Of a stretch of 64,000 bases of DNA, positions 23,871 through 37,310 are shown in pieces. Source of the DNA: Aporrectodea caliginosa. Taxonomy: Eukaryota > Annelida > Clitellata > Crassiclitellata > Lumbricidae. The first letter of the stretch is position 1, and each line of letters starts with the position of its first letter. The notes under the pieces were generated by a model. It did not search any database. It was given only the letters and a program-made list of their open reading frames with translations, and was not told where the DNA came from. The DNA is taken from positions 1,058,692-1,122,691 of the forward strand of contig JACEVL010000003.1 of the NCBI GenBank assembly GCA_020284085.1, given 5' to 3'. Made by a program: the position numbers and the translations under genes.

Positions 23871-26800
23871 TACCAAGGGTGATCTTTAGGCCCTAGAAAA
23901 GGCTGTCACACACCCAGACGATGAGCACTTAATTTGAAGGGTTCAGTAACAGCATTATTGACAATGCATTTCTACTGTGTATTTTGCCTTGACAATAATG
24001 TTTCAGTTGAAGGGTCAGCACTCATAGAAGAGTGATTGAAAAAGGTGGGTGATTGTGGTTTTGGTAAGTACCAAGGGTGCTCTTCAGGCCCTATAAAAGG
24101 CTTTCACATACCTCAGACGATGAGTACTTAATTGGAAGGGTCCAGTAACAGCACTATTTACAATGGATTTCTACTGTGTATTTTGACTTCACAATAATGT
24201 TTCAGTTGAAGGGTGAGCACTTAGAGTAAAGTGATGGAAAGAGCTAGATGATTTTGGTTTTGGTAAGTACCAAGGGTGCTCTTCAGGGCCTATAAAAGAC
24301 TTTCACATGCCCAGGCGATGAGTACTCAATTGGAAGGGTCCAGTAACACCATTACTTGCAATGCATTTCTACAGTGTATTTTGGCTTGGGAATGTTTCAG
24401 TTGCAAGGTGAGCAATCAGAGAAGATTGATTGAAAAAGCTGGGTGATTGTGGTTTTGGTAAGTACCAAGGTTGCTCGTCAGGTCCTTTGAATGGCTTTCA
24501 CACACCCAGACGATGAGTACTTAATTTGAAGGGTCCAGTAACAGCACTATTTGCAATGGATTTCTACAGTGTATTTTGGCTTGGGAATGTTTCAGTTGCA
24601 AGGTGAGCAATCAGAGAAGATTGATTGAAAAAGCTGGGTGATTGTGGTTTTGGTAAGTACCAAGGTTGCTCGTCAGGTCCTTTGAATGGCTTTCACACAC
24701 CCAGACGATGAGTACTTAATTTGAAGGGTCCAGTAACAGCACTATTTGCAATGGATTTCTACAGTGTATTTTGGCTTGGAGAATGTTTCAGTTGCAAGGT
24801 GAGCAATCAGAGAAGATTGATTGAAAAAGCTGGGTGATTGTGGTTTTGGTAAGGACCAAGGTTGCTCGTCAGGTCCTTTGAATGGCTTTCACACACCCAG
24901 ACGATGAGTACTTAATTTGAAGGGTCCAGTAACAGCACTATTTCCAATGGATTTCTACAGTGTATTTTGGCTTGGGAATGTTTCAGTTGCAAGGTGAGCA
25001 ATCAGAGAAGATTGATTGAAAAAGCTGGGTGATTGTGGTTTTGGTAAGTACCAAGGTTGCTCGTCAGGTCCTTTGAATGGCTTTCAGACACCCAGACGAT
25101 GAGTACTTAATTTGAAGGGTCCAGTAACAGCACTATTTCCAATGGATTTCTACAGTGTATTTTGGCTTGGGAATGTTTCAGTTGCAAGGTGAGCAATCAG
25201 AAAAGATTGATTGAAAAAGCTGGGTGATTTTAGTTTTGGCAAATAGCAAGGGTGCTCTTCAGGTCCTATAATAGGCTTTGACATACCCAGACGATGAGTA
25301 CTTAATTTGAAGGGTTCAGTAACAGCATTATTTGCAATGGATTTCTACAGTGTATTTTGGCTTGGGAATGTTTCAGTTGCAAGGTGAGCAATCAGAGAAG
25401 ATTGATTGAAAAAGCTGGGTGATTGTGGTTTTGGTAAGGACCAAGGTTGCTCGTCAGGTCCTTTGAATGGCTTTCACACACCCAGACGATGAGTACTTAA
25501 TTTGAAGGGTCCAGTAACAGCACTATTTGCAATGGATTTCTACAGTGTATTTTGGCTTGGGAATAATGTTTCAGTTGCAAGGTGAGCAATCAGAGAAGAG
25601 TGATTGAAAAAGCTGGGTGATTGTGGTTTTGGTAAGTACCAAGGGTGCTCTTCAGGTCCTTTGAATGGCTTTCACACACCCAGACGATGAGTACTTAATT
25701 TGAAGGGTCCAGTAACAGCACTATTTCCAATGGATTTCTATAGTGTATTTTGGCTTGGGAATGTTTCAGTTGCAAGGTGAGCAATCAGAGAAGAGTGATT
25801 GAAAAAGCTGGGTGATTGTGGTTTTGGTAAGTACCAAGGTTGCTCGTCAGGTTCTTTGAATGGCTTTCACACACCCAGACGATGAGTACTTAATTTGAAG
25901 GGTCCAGTAACAGCACTATTTCCAATGGATTTCTATATGTATACAGTGTATTTTGGCTTGGGAATGTTTCAGTTGCAAGGTGGGCAATCAGAGAAGATTG
26001 ATTGAAAAAGCTGGGTGATTGTGGTTTTGGTAAATAGCAAGGGTGCTCTTCAGGTCCTATAATAGGCTTTGACATACCCAGACGATAAGTACTTGATTTG
26101 AAGGGTCCAGTAACAGCACTATTTGCAATGGATTTCTACAGTGTATTTTGGCTTGGTAATAATGTTTCAGTTGCAAGGTGAGCAATCAGAGAAGACTGAT
26201 TGAAAAAGCTGGGTGATTGTGGTTTTGGTAAGTACCAAGGTTGCTCGTCAGGTCCTTTGAATGGCTTTCACACACCCAGACGATGAGTACTTAATTTGAA
26301 GGGTCCAGTAACAGCACTATTTGCAATGGATTTCTACAGTGTATTTTGGCTTGACAAGAATGTTTCAGTTGCAAGGTGAGCAATCAGAGAAGATTGATTG
26401 AAAAAGCTGGGTGATTGTGGTTTTGGTAAGTACCAAGGTTGCTCGTCAGGTCCTTTGAATGGCTTTCACACACCCAGACGATGAGTACTTAATTTGAAGG
26501 GTCCAGTAACAGCACTATTTGCAATGGATTTCTACAGTGTATTTTGGCTTGGGAATGTTTCAGTTGCAAGGTGAGCAATCAGAGAAGATTGATTGAAAAA
26601 GCTGGGTGATTGTGGTTTTGGTAAGTACCAAGGTTGCTCTTCAGGTCCTTTGAATGGCTTTCACACACCCAGACGATGAGTACTTAATTTGAAGGGTCCA
26701 GTAACAGCACTATTTGCAATGGATTTCTACAGTGTATTTTGGCTTGGGAATGTTTCAGTTGCAAGGTGAGCAATCAGAGAAGATTGATTGAAAAAGCTGG

Positions 26801-29800
26801 GTGATTGTGGTTTTGGTAAGTACCAAGGGTGCTCTTCAGGTCCTATAATAGGCTTTGACATACCCAGACGATGAGTACTTAATTTGAAGGGTCCAGTAAC
26901 AGCACTATTTGCAATGGATTTCTACAGTGTATTTTGGCTTGGTAATAATGTTTCAGTTGCAAGGTGAGCAATCAGAGAAGAGTGATTGAAAAAGCTGGGT
27001 GATTGTGGTTTTGGTAAGTACCAAGGGTGCTCTTCAGGTCCTATAAATGGCTTTCACACACCCAGACGATGAGTACTTAATTTGAAGGGTCCAGTAACAG
27101 CACTATTTGCAATGGATTTCTACAGTGTATTTTGGCTTGGTAATAATGTTTCAGTTGCAAGGTGAGCAATCAGAGAAGAGTGATTGAAAAAGCTGGGTGA
27201 TTGTGGTTTTGGTAAGTACCAAGGGTGCTCGTCAGGTCCTTTGAATGGCTTTCACACACCCAGACGATGAGTACTTAATTTGAAGGGTCCAGTAACAGCA
27301 CTATTTGCAATGGATTTCTACAGTGTATTTTGGCTTGGGAATAATGTTTCAGTTGCAAGGTGAGCAATCAGAGAAGATTGATTGAAAAAGCTGGGTGATT
27401 GTGGTTTTGGTAAGTACCAAGGGTGCTCTTCAGGTCCTTTGAATGGCTTTCACACACCCAGACGATGAGTACTTAATTTGAAGGGTCCAGTAACAGCACT
27501 ATTTGCAATGGATTTCTACAGTGTATTTTGGCTTGGTAATAATGTTTCAGTTGCAAGGTGAGCAATCAGAGAAGAGTGATTGAAAAAGCTGGGTGATTGT
27601 GGTTTTGGTAAGTACCAAGGGTGCTCTTCAGGTCCTATAATAGGCTTTGACATACCCAGACGATAAGTACTTAATTTGAAGGGTCCAGTAACAGCACTAT
27701 TTGCAATGGATTTCTACAGTGTATTTTGGCTTGACAATAATGTTTCAGTTGCAAGGTGAGCAATCAGAGAAGAGTGATTGAAAAAGCTGGGTGATTGTGG
27801 TTTTGGTAAGTACCAAGGGTGCTCTTCAGGTCCTTTGAATGGCTTTCACACACCCAGACGATGAGTACTTAATTTGAAGGGTCCAGTAACAGCACTATTT
27901 GCAATGGATTTCTACAGTGTATTTTGGCTTGACAATAATGTTTCAGTTGCAAGGTGAGCAATCAGAGAAGAGTGATTGAAAAAGCTGGGTGATTGTGGTT
28001 TTGGTAAGTACCAAGGTTGCTCGTCAGGTCCTATGAATGGCTTTCACACACCCAGACGATGAGTACTTAATTTGAAGGGTCCAGTAACAGCACTATTTGC
28101 AATGGATTTCTACAGTGTATTTTGGCTTGGTAATAATGTTTCAGTTGCAAGGTGAGCAATCAGAGAAGAGTGATTGAAAAAGCTGGGTGATTGTGGTTTT
28201 GGTAAGTACCAAGGGTGCTCTTCAGGTCCTATAAAAGGCTTTGACATACCCAGACGATGAGTACTTAATTTGAAGGGTCCAGTAACAGCACTATTTGCAA
28301 TGGATTTCTACAGTGTATTTTGGCTTGGTAATAATGTTTCAGTTGCAAGGTGAGCAATCAGAGAAGATTGATTGAAAAAGCTGGGTGATTGTGGTTTTGG
28401 TAAGTACCAAGGGTGCTCTTCAGGTCCTATAAATGGCTTTCACATACCCAGACGATGAGTACTTAATTTGAAGGGTCCAGTAACAGCACTATTTGCAATG
28501 GATTTCTACAGTGTATTTTGGCTTGGGAATAATGTTTCAGTTGCAAGGTGAGCAATCAGAGAAGAGTGATTGAAAAAGCTGGGTGATTGTGGTTTTGGTA
28601 AGTACCAAGGGTGCTCTTCAGGTCCTATAAAAGGCTTTGACATACCCAGACGATGAGTACTTAATTTGAAGGGTCCAGTAACAGCACTATTTGCAATGGA
28701 TTTCTACAGTGTATTTTGGCTTGGTAATAATGTTTCAGTTGCAAGGTGAGCAATCAGAGAAGAGTGATTGAAAAAGCTGGGTGATTGTGGTTTTGGTAAG
28801 TACCAAGGGTGCTCTTCAGGTCCTATGAATGGCTTTCACACACCCAGACGATGAGTACTTAATTTGAAGGGTCCAGTAACAGCACTATTTGCAATGGATT
28901 TCTACAGTGTATTTTGGCTTGGTAATAATGTTTCAGTTGCAAGGTGAGCAATCAGAGAAGAGTGATTGAAAAAGCTGGGTGATTGTGGTTTTGGTAAGTA
29001 CCAAGGGTGCTCTTCAGGTCCTATAAATGGCTTTCACATACCCAGACGATGAGTACTTAATTTGAAGGGTCCAGTAACAGCACTATTTGCAATGGATTTC
29101 TACAGTGTATTTTGGCTTGACAATAATGTTTCAGTTGCAAGGTGAGCAATCAGAGAAGAGTGATTGAAAAAGCTGGGTGATTGTGGTTTTGGTAAGTACC
29201 AAGGGTGCTCTTCAGGTCCTATAAAAGGCTTTGACATACCCAGACGATGAGTACTTAATTTGAAGGGTCCAGTAACAGCACTATTTGCAATGGATTTCTA
29301 CAGTGTATTTTGCCTTGACAATAATGTTTCAGTTGAAGGGTGAGCACTTAGAGAAGAGTGATTGAAAAAGCTGGGTGATTGTGGTTTTGGTAAGTACCAA
29401 GGGTGCTCTTCAGGCCCTATAAAAGGCTTTCACATACCCAGACGATGAGTACTTAATTGGAAGGGTCCAGTAACAGCACTATTTGCAATGGATTTCTACA
29501 GTGTATTTTGCCTTGACAATAATGTTTCAGTTGAAGGGTGAGCACTTTAGAGAAGAGTGATTGAAAAAGCTGGGTGATTGTGGTTTTGGTAAGTACCAAG
29601 GGTGCTCTTCAGGCCCTATAAAAGGCTTTCACATACCACACCAGTGAACAGACGATGAGTACTTAATTGGAAGGGTCCAGTAACAGCACTATTTGCAATG
29701 GATTTCTACAGTGTATTTTGGCTTGGGAATAATGTTTCAGTTGCAAGGTGAGCAATCAGAGAAGAGTGATTGAAAAAGCTGGGTGATTGTGGTTTTGGTA

Positions 29801-30016
29801 AGTACCAAGGGTGCTCTTCAGGTCCTTTAAATGGCTTTCACACACCCAGACGATGAGTACTTAATTTGAAGGGTCCAGTAACAGCACTATTTGCAATGGA
29901 TTTCTATATGTCTACAGTGTATTTTGGCTTGGTAATAATGTTTCAGTTGCAAGGTGAGCAATCAGAGAAGAGTGTTGATTGAAAAAGCTGGGTGATTGTG
30001 GTTTTGGTAAGTACCA
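23850..30016 (+). repeat. Satellite array A4, right satellite arm of element E1
   Basis: About 31 direct copies of the ~198-bp unit in plus orientation (GTGGTTTTGGTAAGTACC, GACGATGAGTACTTAATT, GGGTCCAGTAACAGCACTAT, TTTCTACAGTGTATTTTGGC). Several near-identical blocks (for example 24,440-25,200 and 27,000-29,300) indicate recent amplification. It meets the oppositely oriented A5 at 30,016 inside a monomer. Confidence 0.95.
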
Positions 30017-33000
30017 ATCACCCAGCATTTTCAATCACTTTTGTCTAATTGCTCACCCTTCAACTGAAACATTATTTTCAAGGCAAATTACACAGTAGAA
30101 ATGCATTGCCAATAATGTTGTTACTGGACCCTTTGAATTCAGTACTCATCGTAGTATGTGAAAGCCATGCAACTAATAGGGCCTAAAGAGCACCCTTGGT
30201 ACTTACCAAAACCACAATCACCCAGCTTTTTCAATCACTATTGTCTAATTGCTCACCTTTCAACTGAAACATTATTCCCAAGCCAAAATACACTGTAGAA
30301 ATCCATTGCAAATAGTGCTGTTACTGGACCCTTTGAAATCAGTACTCATCGTCTGGGTGTGTGAAAGCCATTTATAGGACCTGAAGAGCACCCTTGGTAC
30401 TTACCAAAACCACAATCACCCAGCTTTTTCAATCACTATTGTCTAATTGCTCACCTTGCAACTGAAACATTATTCCCAAGCCAAAATACACTGTAGAAAT
30501 CCATTGCAAATAATGTTGTTACTGGACCCTTTAAATCAGTACTCATCGTCTGGGTGTGTGAAAGCCATTTATAGGACCTGAAGAGCACCCTTGGTACTTA
30601 CCAAAACCACAATCACCCAGCTTTTTCAATCACTTTTGTCTAATTGCTCACCCTTCAACTGAAACATTATTTTCAAGGCAAATTACACAGTAGAAATGCA
30701 TTGCCAATAATGTTGTTACTGGACCCTTTGAATTCAGTACTCATCGTCTAAGTATGTGAAAGCCATTAATAGGGGCTAAAGAGCACCCTTGGTACTTACC
30801 AAAACCACAATCACCCAGCTTTTTCAATCACTATTGTCTAATTGCTCACCTTGCAACTGAAACATTATTCCCAAGCCAAAATACACTGTAGAAATCCATT
30901 GCAAATAGTGCTGTTACTGGACCCTTTAAATCAGTACTCATCGTCTGGGTATGTGAAAGCCATTTATAGGACCTGAAGAGCACCCTTGGTACTTACCAAA
31001 ACCACAATCACCCAGCTTTTTCAATCACTATTGTCTAATTGCTCACCTTGCAACTGAAACATTATTCCCAAGCCAAAATACACTGTAGAAATCCATTGCA
31101 AATAGTGCTGTTACTGGACCCTTTGAATTCAGTACTCATCGTCTAAGTATGTGAAAGCCATTTATAGGGGCTAAAGAGCACCCTTGGTACTTACCAAAAC
31201 CACAATCACCCAGCTTTTTCAATCACTATTGTCTAATTGCTCACCCTTCAACTGAAACATTATTCCCAAGCCAAAATACACTGTAGAAATCCATTGCAAA
31301 TAATGCTGTTACTGGACCCTTCCAATTAAGTACTCATCGTCTGGGTATGTGAAAGCCATTTATAGGGCCTGAAGAGCACCCTTGGTACTTACCAAAACCA
31401 CAATCACCCAGCTTTTTCAATCACTATTGTCTAATTGCTCACCCTTCAACTGAAACATTATTCCCAAGCCAAAATACACTGTAGAAATCCATTGCAAATA
31501 GTGCTGTTACTGGACCCTTTAAATCAGTACTCATCGTCTGGGTGTGTGAAAGCCATTTATAGGACCTGAAGAGCACCCTTGGTACTTACCAAAACCACAA
31601 TCACCCAGCTTTTTCAATCACTATTGTCTAATTGCTCACCTTGCAACTGAAACATTATTCCCAAGCCAAAATACACTGTAGAAATCCATTGCAAATAGTG
31701 CTGTTACTGGACCCTTTAAATCAGTACTCATCGTCTGGGTGTGTGAAAGCCATTTATAGGACCTGAAGAGCACCCTTGGTACTTACCAAAACCACAATCA
31801 CCCAGCTTTTTCAATCACTTTTGTCTAATTGCTCACCCTTCAACTGAAACATTATTTTCAAGGCAAATTACACAGTAGAAATGCATTGCCAATAATGTTG
31901 TTACTGGACCCTTTGAATTCAGTACTCATCGTCTAAGTATGTGAAAGCCATTAATAGGGGCTAAAGAGCACCCTTGGTACTTACCAAAACCACAATCACC
32001 CAGCTTTTTCAATCACTATTGTCTAATTGCTCACCTTGCAACTGAAACATTATTCCCAAGCCAAAATACACTGTAGAAATCCATTGCAAATAATGCTGTT
32101 ACTGGACCCTTTAAATCAGTACTCATCGTCTGGGTGTGTGAAAGCCATTTATAGGACCTGAAGAGCACCCTTGGTACTTACCAAAACCACAATCACCCAG
32201 CTTTTTCAATCACTATTGTCTAATTGCTCACCCTTCAACTGAAACATTATTCCCAACCCAAAATACACTGTAGAAATCCATTGCAAATAGTGCTGTTACT
32301 GGACCCTTTGCCAAAATCAGTACTCATCGTCTCAGTCATGTGAAAGCCATTTATAGGACCTGAAGAGCACCCTTGGTACTTACCAAAACCACAATCACCC
32401 AGCTTTTTCAATCACTATTGTCTAATTGCTCACCTTGCAACTGAAACATTATTCCCAAGCCAAAATACACTGTAGAAATCCATTGCAAATAGTGCTGTTA
32501 CTGGACCCTTTAAATCAGTACTCATCGTCTGGGTGTGTGAAAGCCATTTATAGGACCTGAAGAGCACCCTTGGTACTTACCAAAACCACAATCACCCAGC
32601 TTTTTCAATCACTTTTGTCTAATTGCTCACCCTTCAACTGAAACATTATTTTCAAGGCAAATTACACAGTAGAAATGCATTGCCAATAATGTTGTTACTG
32701 GACCCTTTGAATTCAGTACTCATCGTCTAAGTATGTGAAAGCCATTAATAGGGGCTAAAGAGCACCCTTGGTACTTACCAAAACCACAATCACCCAGCTT
32801 TTTCAATCACTATTGTCTAATTGCTCACCTTGCAACTGAAACATTATTCCCAAGCCAAAATACACTGTAGAAATCCATTGCAAATAATGCTGTTACTGGA
32901 CCCTTTAATTCAGTACTCATCGTCTGGGTATGTGAAAGCCATTTATAGGACCTGAAGAGCACCCTTGGTACTTACCAAAACCACAATCACCCAGCTTTTT

Positions 33001-34936
33001 CAATCACTATTGTCTAATTGCTCACCCTTCAACTGAAACATTATTCCCAAGCCAAAATACACTGTAGAAATCCATTGCCAATAATGTTGTTACTGGACCC
33101 TTTAAATTCAGTACTCATCGTCTAAGTATGTGAAAGCCATTAATAGGGGCTAAAGAGCACCCTTGGTACTTACCAAAACCACAATCACCCAGCTTTTTCA
33201 ATCACTATTGTCTAATTGCTCACCCTTCAACTGAAACATTATTCCCAAGCCAAAATACACTGTAGAAATCCATTGCAAATAATGCTGTTACTGGACCCTT
33301 CCAATTAAGTACTCATCGTCTGGGTATGTGAAAGCCTTTTATAGGGCCTGAAGAGCACCCTTGGTACTTACCAAAACCACAATCACCCAGCTTTTTCAAT
33401 CACTATTGTCTAATTGCTCACCCTTCAACTGAAACATTATTCCCAAGCCAAAATACACTGTAGAAATCCATTGCAAATAGTGCTGTTACTGGACCCTTTA
33501 AATCAGTACTCATCGTCTGGGTGTGTGAAAGCCATTTATAGGACCTGAAGAGCACCCTTGGTACTTACCAAAACCACAATCACCCAGCTTTTTCAATCAC
33601 TATTGTCTAATTGCTCACCTTGCAACTGAAACATTATTCCCAAGCCAAAATACACTGTAGAAATCCATTGCAAATAGTGCTGTTACTGGACCCTTTAAAT
33701 CAGTACTCATCGTCTGGGTGTGTGAAAGCCATTTATAGGACCTGAAGAGCACCCTTGGTACTTACCAAAACCACAATCACCCAGCTTTTTCAATCACTTT
33801 TGTCTAATTGCTCACCCTTCAACTGAAACATTATTTTCAAGGCAAATTACACAGTAGAAATGCATTGCCAATAATGTTGTTACTGGACCCTTTGAATTCA
33901 GTACTCATCGTCTAAGTATGTGAAAGCCATTAATAGGGGCTAAAGAGCACCCTTGGTACTTACCAAAACCACAATCACCCAGCTTTTTCAATCACTATTG
34001 TCTAATTGCTCACCTTGCAACTGAAACATTATTCCCAAGCCAAAATACACTGTAGAAATCCATTGCAAATAATGCTGTTACTGGACCCTTTGAATTCAGT
34101 ACTCATCGTCTGGGTATGTGAAAGCCATTTATAGGACCTGAAGAGCACCCTTGGTACTTACCAAAACCACAATCACCCAGCTTTTTCAATCACTATTGTC
34201 TAATTGCTCACCCTTCAACTGAAACATTATTCCCAAGCCAAAATACACTGTAGAAATCCATTGCAAATAGTGCTGTTACTGGACCCTTGAAATCAGTACT
34301 CATCGTCTGGGTGTGTGAAAGCCATTTATAGGACCTGAAGAGCACCCTTGGTACTTACCAAAACCACAATCACCCAGCTTTTTCAATCACTTTTGTCTAA
34401 TTGCTCACCCTTCAACTGAAACATTATTTTCAAGGCAAAATACACTGTAGAAATGCATTGCAAATAATGCTGTTACTGGACCCTTCCAATTAAGTACTCA
34501 TCGTCTAAGTATGTGAAAGCCTTTTATAGGGCCTGAAGAGCACCCTTGGTACTTACCAAAACCACAATCACCCAGCTTTTTCAATCACTATTGTCTAATT
34601 GCTCACCTTGCAACTGAAACATTATTCCCAAGCCAAAATACACTGTAGAAATCCATTGCAAATAGTGCTGTTACTGGACCCTTTAAATCAGTACTCATCG
34701 TCTGGGTGTGTGAAAGCCATTTATAGGACCTGAAGAGCACCCTTGGTACTTACCAAAACCACAATCACCCAGCTTTTTCAATCACTTTTGTCTAATTGCT
34801 CACCCTTCAACTGAAACATTATTTTCAAGGCAAATTACACAGTAGAAATGCATTGCCAATAATGTTGTTACTGGACCCTTTGAATTCAGTACTCATCGTC
34901 TAAGTATGTGAAAGCCTTTTATAGGGGCTAAAGAGT
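30017..34936 (-). repeat. Satellite array A5 with ~1.98-kb higher-order repeat
   Basis: About 25 copies of the same unit in minus orientation. A distinctive monomer (TTTTCAAGGCAAATTACACA) recurs at about 30,060, 30,660, 31,845, 32,640, 33,825 and 34,810. The 30.66/32.64 and 31.85/33.83 kb pairs are ~1,980 bp apart, i.e. a 10-monomer higher-order unit. It ends at GGGGCTAAAGAG before an inserted segment. Confidence 0.93.
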
Positions 34937-35484
34937 GGGTGCAAAATAATCAATACAATGCAATACAATACAACTGTATTTCCTATTAACGTCCTTTCAA
35001 AGTTCACAAGTGCACTCAGGGCCATAAAACAGAATATTCCTGGCTCGGTGCAATTAATTGAAGAACTTGTTCATGGTCTGTAAACAGTGATCGCCTGAAT
35101 GGATCCTTGAATTTAGTCAATGCCTAGCAAAGTAAGCTGTCATCTTGAGGTTGGGTATTTATATAGCTCTTGTCATTTCGTTCTCACCGTACGATTGACC
35201 TTCAAATTGCATAATTATCCACTATGATAGGCTGAATATTAACATGATTATGCGTTGGTTTTGATGTGCCATCGGTTCATGCCTTCACCTTTAGATAGCG
35301 GTGAGAGAGAAGCTAGCCTACTAAGTAAGTAATTAAATCCACTCGAGGTAACATAGATATGAAATTATCTTCCACACTCTGCTCAGTTCTTCTCTGGCCT
35401 GTTTGACCGAGGTTTGGCTGGGAGCACTCCTGAGTAGACTGTCTTGAAGGGGCGCTATATAAACTACTGTAATAATTATAATAA
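34937..35484. other. Segment inserted between A5 and the E2 arm
   Basis: About 550 bp not present at the A3/arm or A4/arm boundaries. It contains CAATACAATGCAATACAATAC near its start, GGCGCTATATAAACTACTG near its end and an (ATA)n tail (35,465-35,490). The GCGCTATATAAA plus simple tail resembles the 3' end of the LINE fragments at 14.1 and 37.6 kb, so a SINE or LINE tail is plausible. No gene is seen. Confidence 0.45.
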
Positions 35485-37310
35485 TAATAATGAGCACCCC
35501 TTGCATGCTAAGGACAATGAGTGGAGGAGAGAACTGATTATATTATGTCATGCGCCATGAGTTGAAACAAATATTCCATTGCTGCATTTCCTGATCAGCT
35601 TGAGGTCTTATCTTCTTTCTGTTATTCTGCTTTAAATAGGTATTGTATGTTCTGTCTGCACAAATCAATGTACTTAATGAATGTTTTCAGTATATGCCTT
35701 CAGAAAGAAATAACAGAGAATTTATTCGATCTTAATGTGTACGTATGTAGCTGAAATGCTCAATATAGCTATATTTAAATCACTTACAAAAGTGCTGTTA
35801 TGGTTTGACCAGATGCATAGGAGCTTTATTATGCGAATCCAAAGATTCTACTTAACCTACCAGCTTTTGTCATTACTGCTGCAGATGCTGTTTGCCTGAA
35901 TGACCCTACTTCATCAGCAAACAAGTACGGAGTGGAAGAGGATTTTAAGTGTGGCTTCGACAAGGAATATTCACAATGTTAAAGCGAAATATGGTATAGC
36001 AGAATACTATAATGGTGGCTTACATATTCACGTGTTATCTAATTTTACAATATTTAATTTGTGCATAGACAATTGTATAAAGGCACTGTAACTCTGCAAT
36101 TTATGACTTAGTATACTAGTTAAATTCTTAAATTAGTAGATATTTCTGAAGTCTTACAGTTTACTTAGTACAGATTAGTGGTATAGAAGACACAGAAGAA
36201 GGTGAAATCTGTAAATGGATATTATGCCCTGGTGGTGATATTATAAATTGATGTAATATGTTCCATATTGTGATATTTGACACTGTAACGACAAGCTGCT
36301 TTTGTTTCGGGTTTGTGTCGCTTTTCGTACACTCGTGGTTAAAGTGTTAAAAGCTGGCTTAACTGTTGTTTCTGATTCTTTGCAATATTATCAATGATGT
36401 CTACTTCAATATAATTATTTCTGAAAAGTATGGAAACAGTAATTTCTTTACAATGTTAACAGTAATTACAGTGAAGTTTAATTCAAAATGATAATTAATT
36501 TCTTATTATTGTGAACTGCTTTAATTTTGCATGTTTTACTGGATGTCATTTTTCTGGTATGGTAGATGGTTTTAACTGAAACAGATTTACATATTAATCT
36601 GAAGTCTGAATAAAAATTCAGAACTGGTTGAAATGTTCTTCTGTTGCCCTGTTGTCTGTCATTCTGTGTGACACGATGAATGGTGATGACTTCAATATAA
36701 TTACTTCAGTCGCAGTATGGCAATTATGTCATAACGAATTTACGTGAAGTAATACTTTATTTTACTTCTAATTACATGTATTGAGAACTGTTCCACTAAT
36801 TGTTAGTTTTTGATATAATGGCTGCTGTTCATTTCTTCAGAATCGTCTTCATGATGTTCGAGAAGAGTGCATGAAGTATGGAGTTCTTAAAAGCACGGAC
36901 ATACACAGACCCATTAAAGGAGTTGAAATTCCTGAAGTTGGAACGGTCATCTTGCGTAAAAAATGTCACCATTAGAAGACAATTTATATCTTGTACTTTA
37001 CAGCTGAAAGTTTTCAATAATAGTAGTGAAAATAAGCTTGTTCTCCTTAGTTTGCTCTTGTGAGCAGTGGAGTTTACATATGTGCAGTGATTCACTGTAC
37101 ATAACGTTTCTGTGTTTTGCATTAGAACCACACACATGACATGTCAGAAAGGTGGTGGACATATATCTACTTTCAGTATCCTTTCACTTTCGTAAAGATC
37201 GGCATCAGATGTGTTAAACAGAATGGGATGTAAACTGGGAGTACGTAAATAAGTCCAGGTTGTTCCAATCAATTAGTGACTACCTATCAAAACCAACGTC
37301 AAATAATCTA
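35485..37310 (+). repeat. E2 left unique arm (third copy of the 1.8-kb arm)
   Basis: Direct copy of 9,600-11,450 with scattered substitutions and small deletions, in the same order after a minus-orientation satellite array. It has diverged more than the two E1 arms have from each other. Frames that read through in E1 carry indels here, arguing against a conserved protein. Confidence 0.9.

Noticed and set aside
23850..34936. Regular repeats that could suggest a CRISPR array
   Set aside because: The ~198-bp units are contiguous with no unique spacers and no cas-like genes, in an animal genome. They are a satellite.
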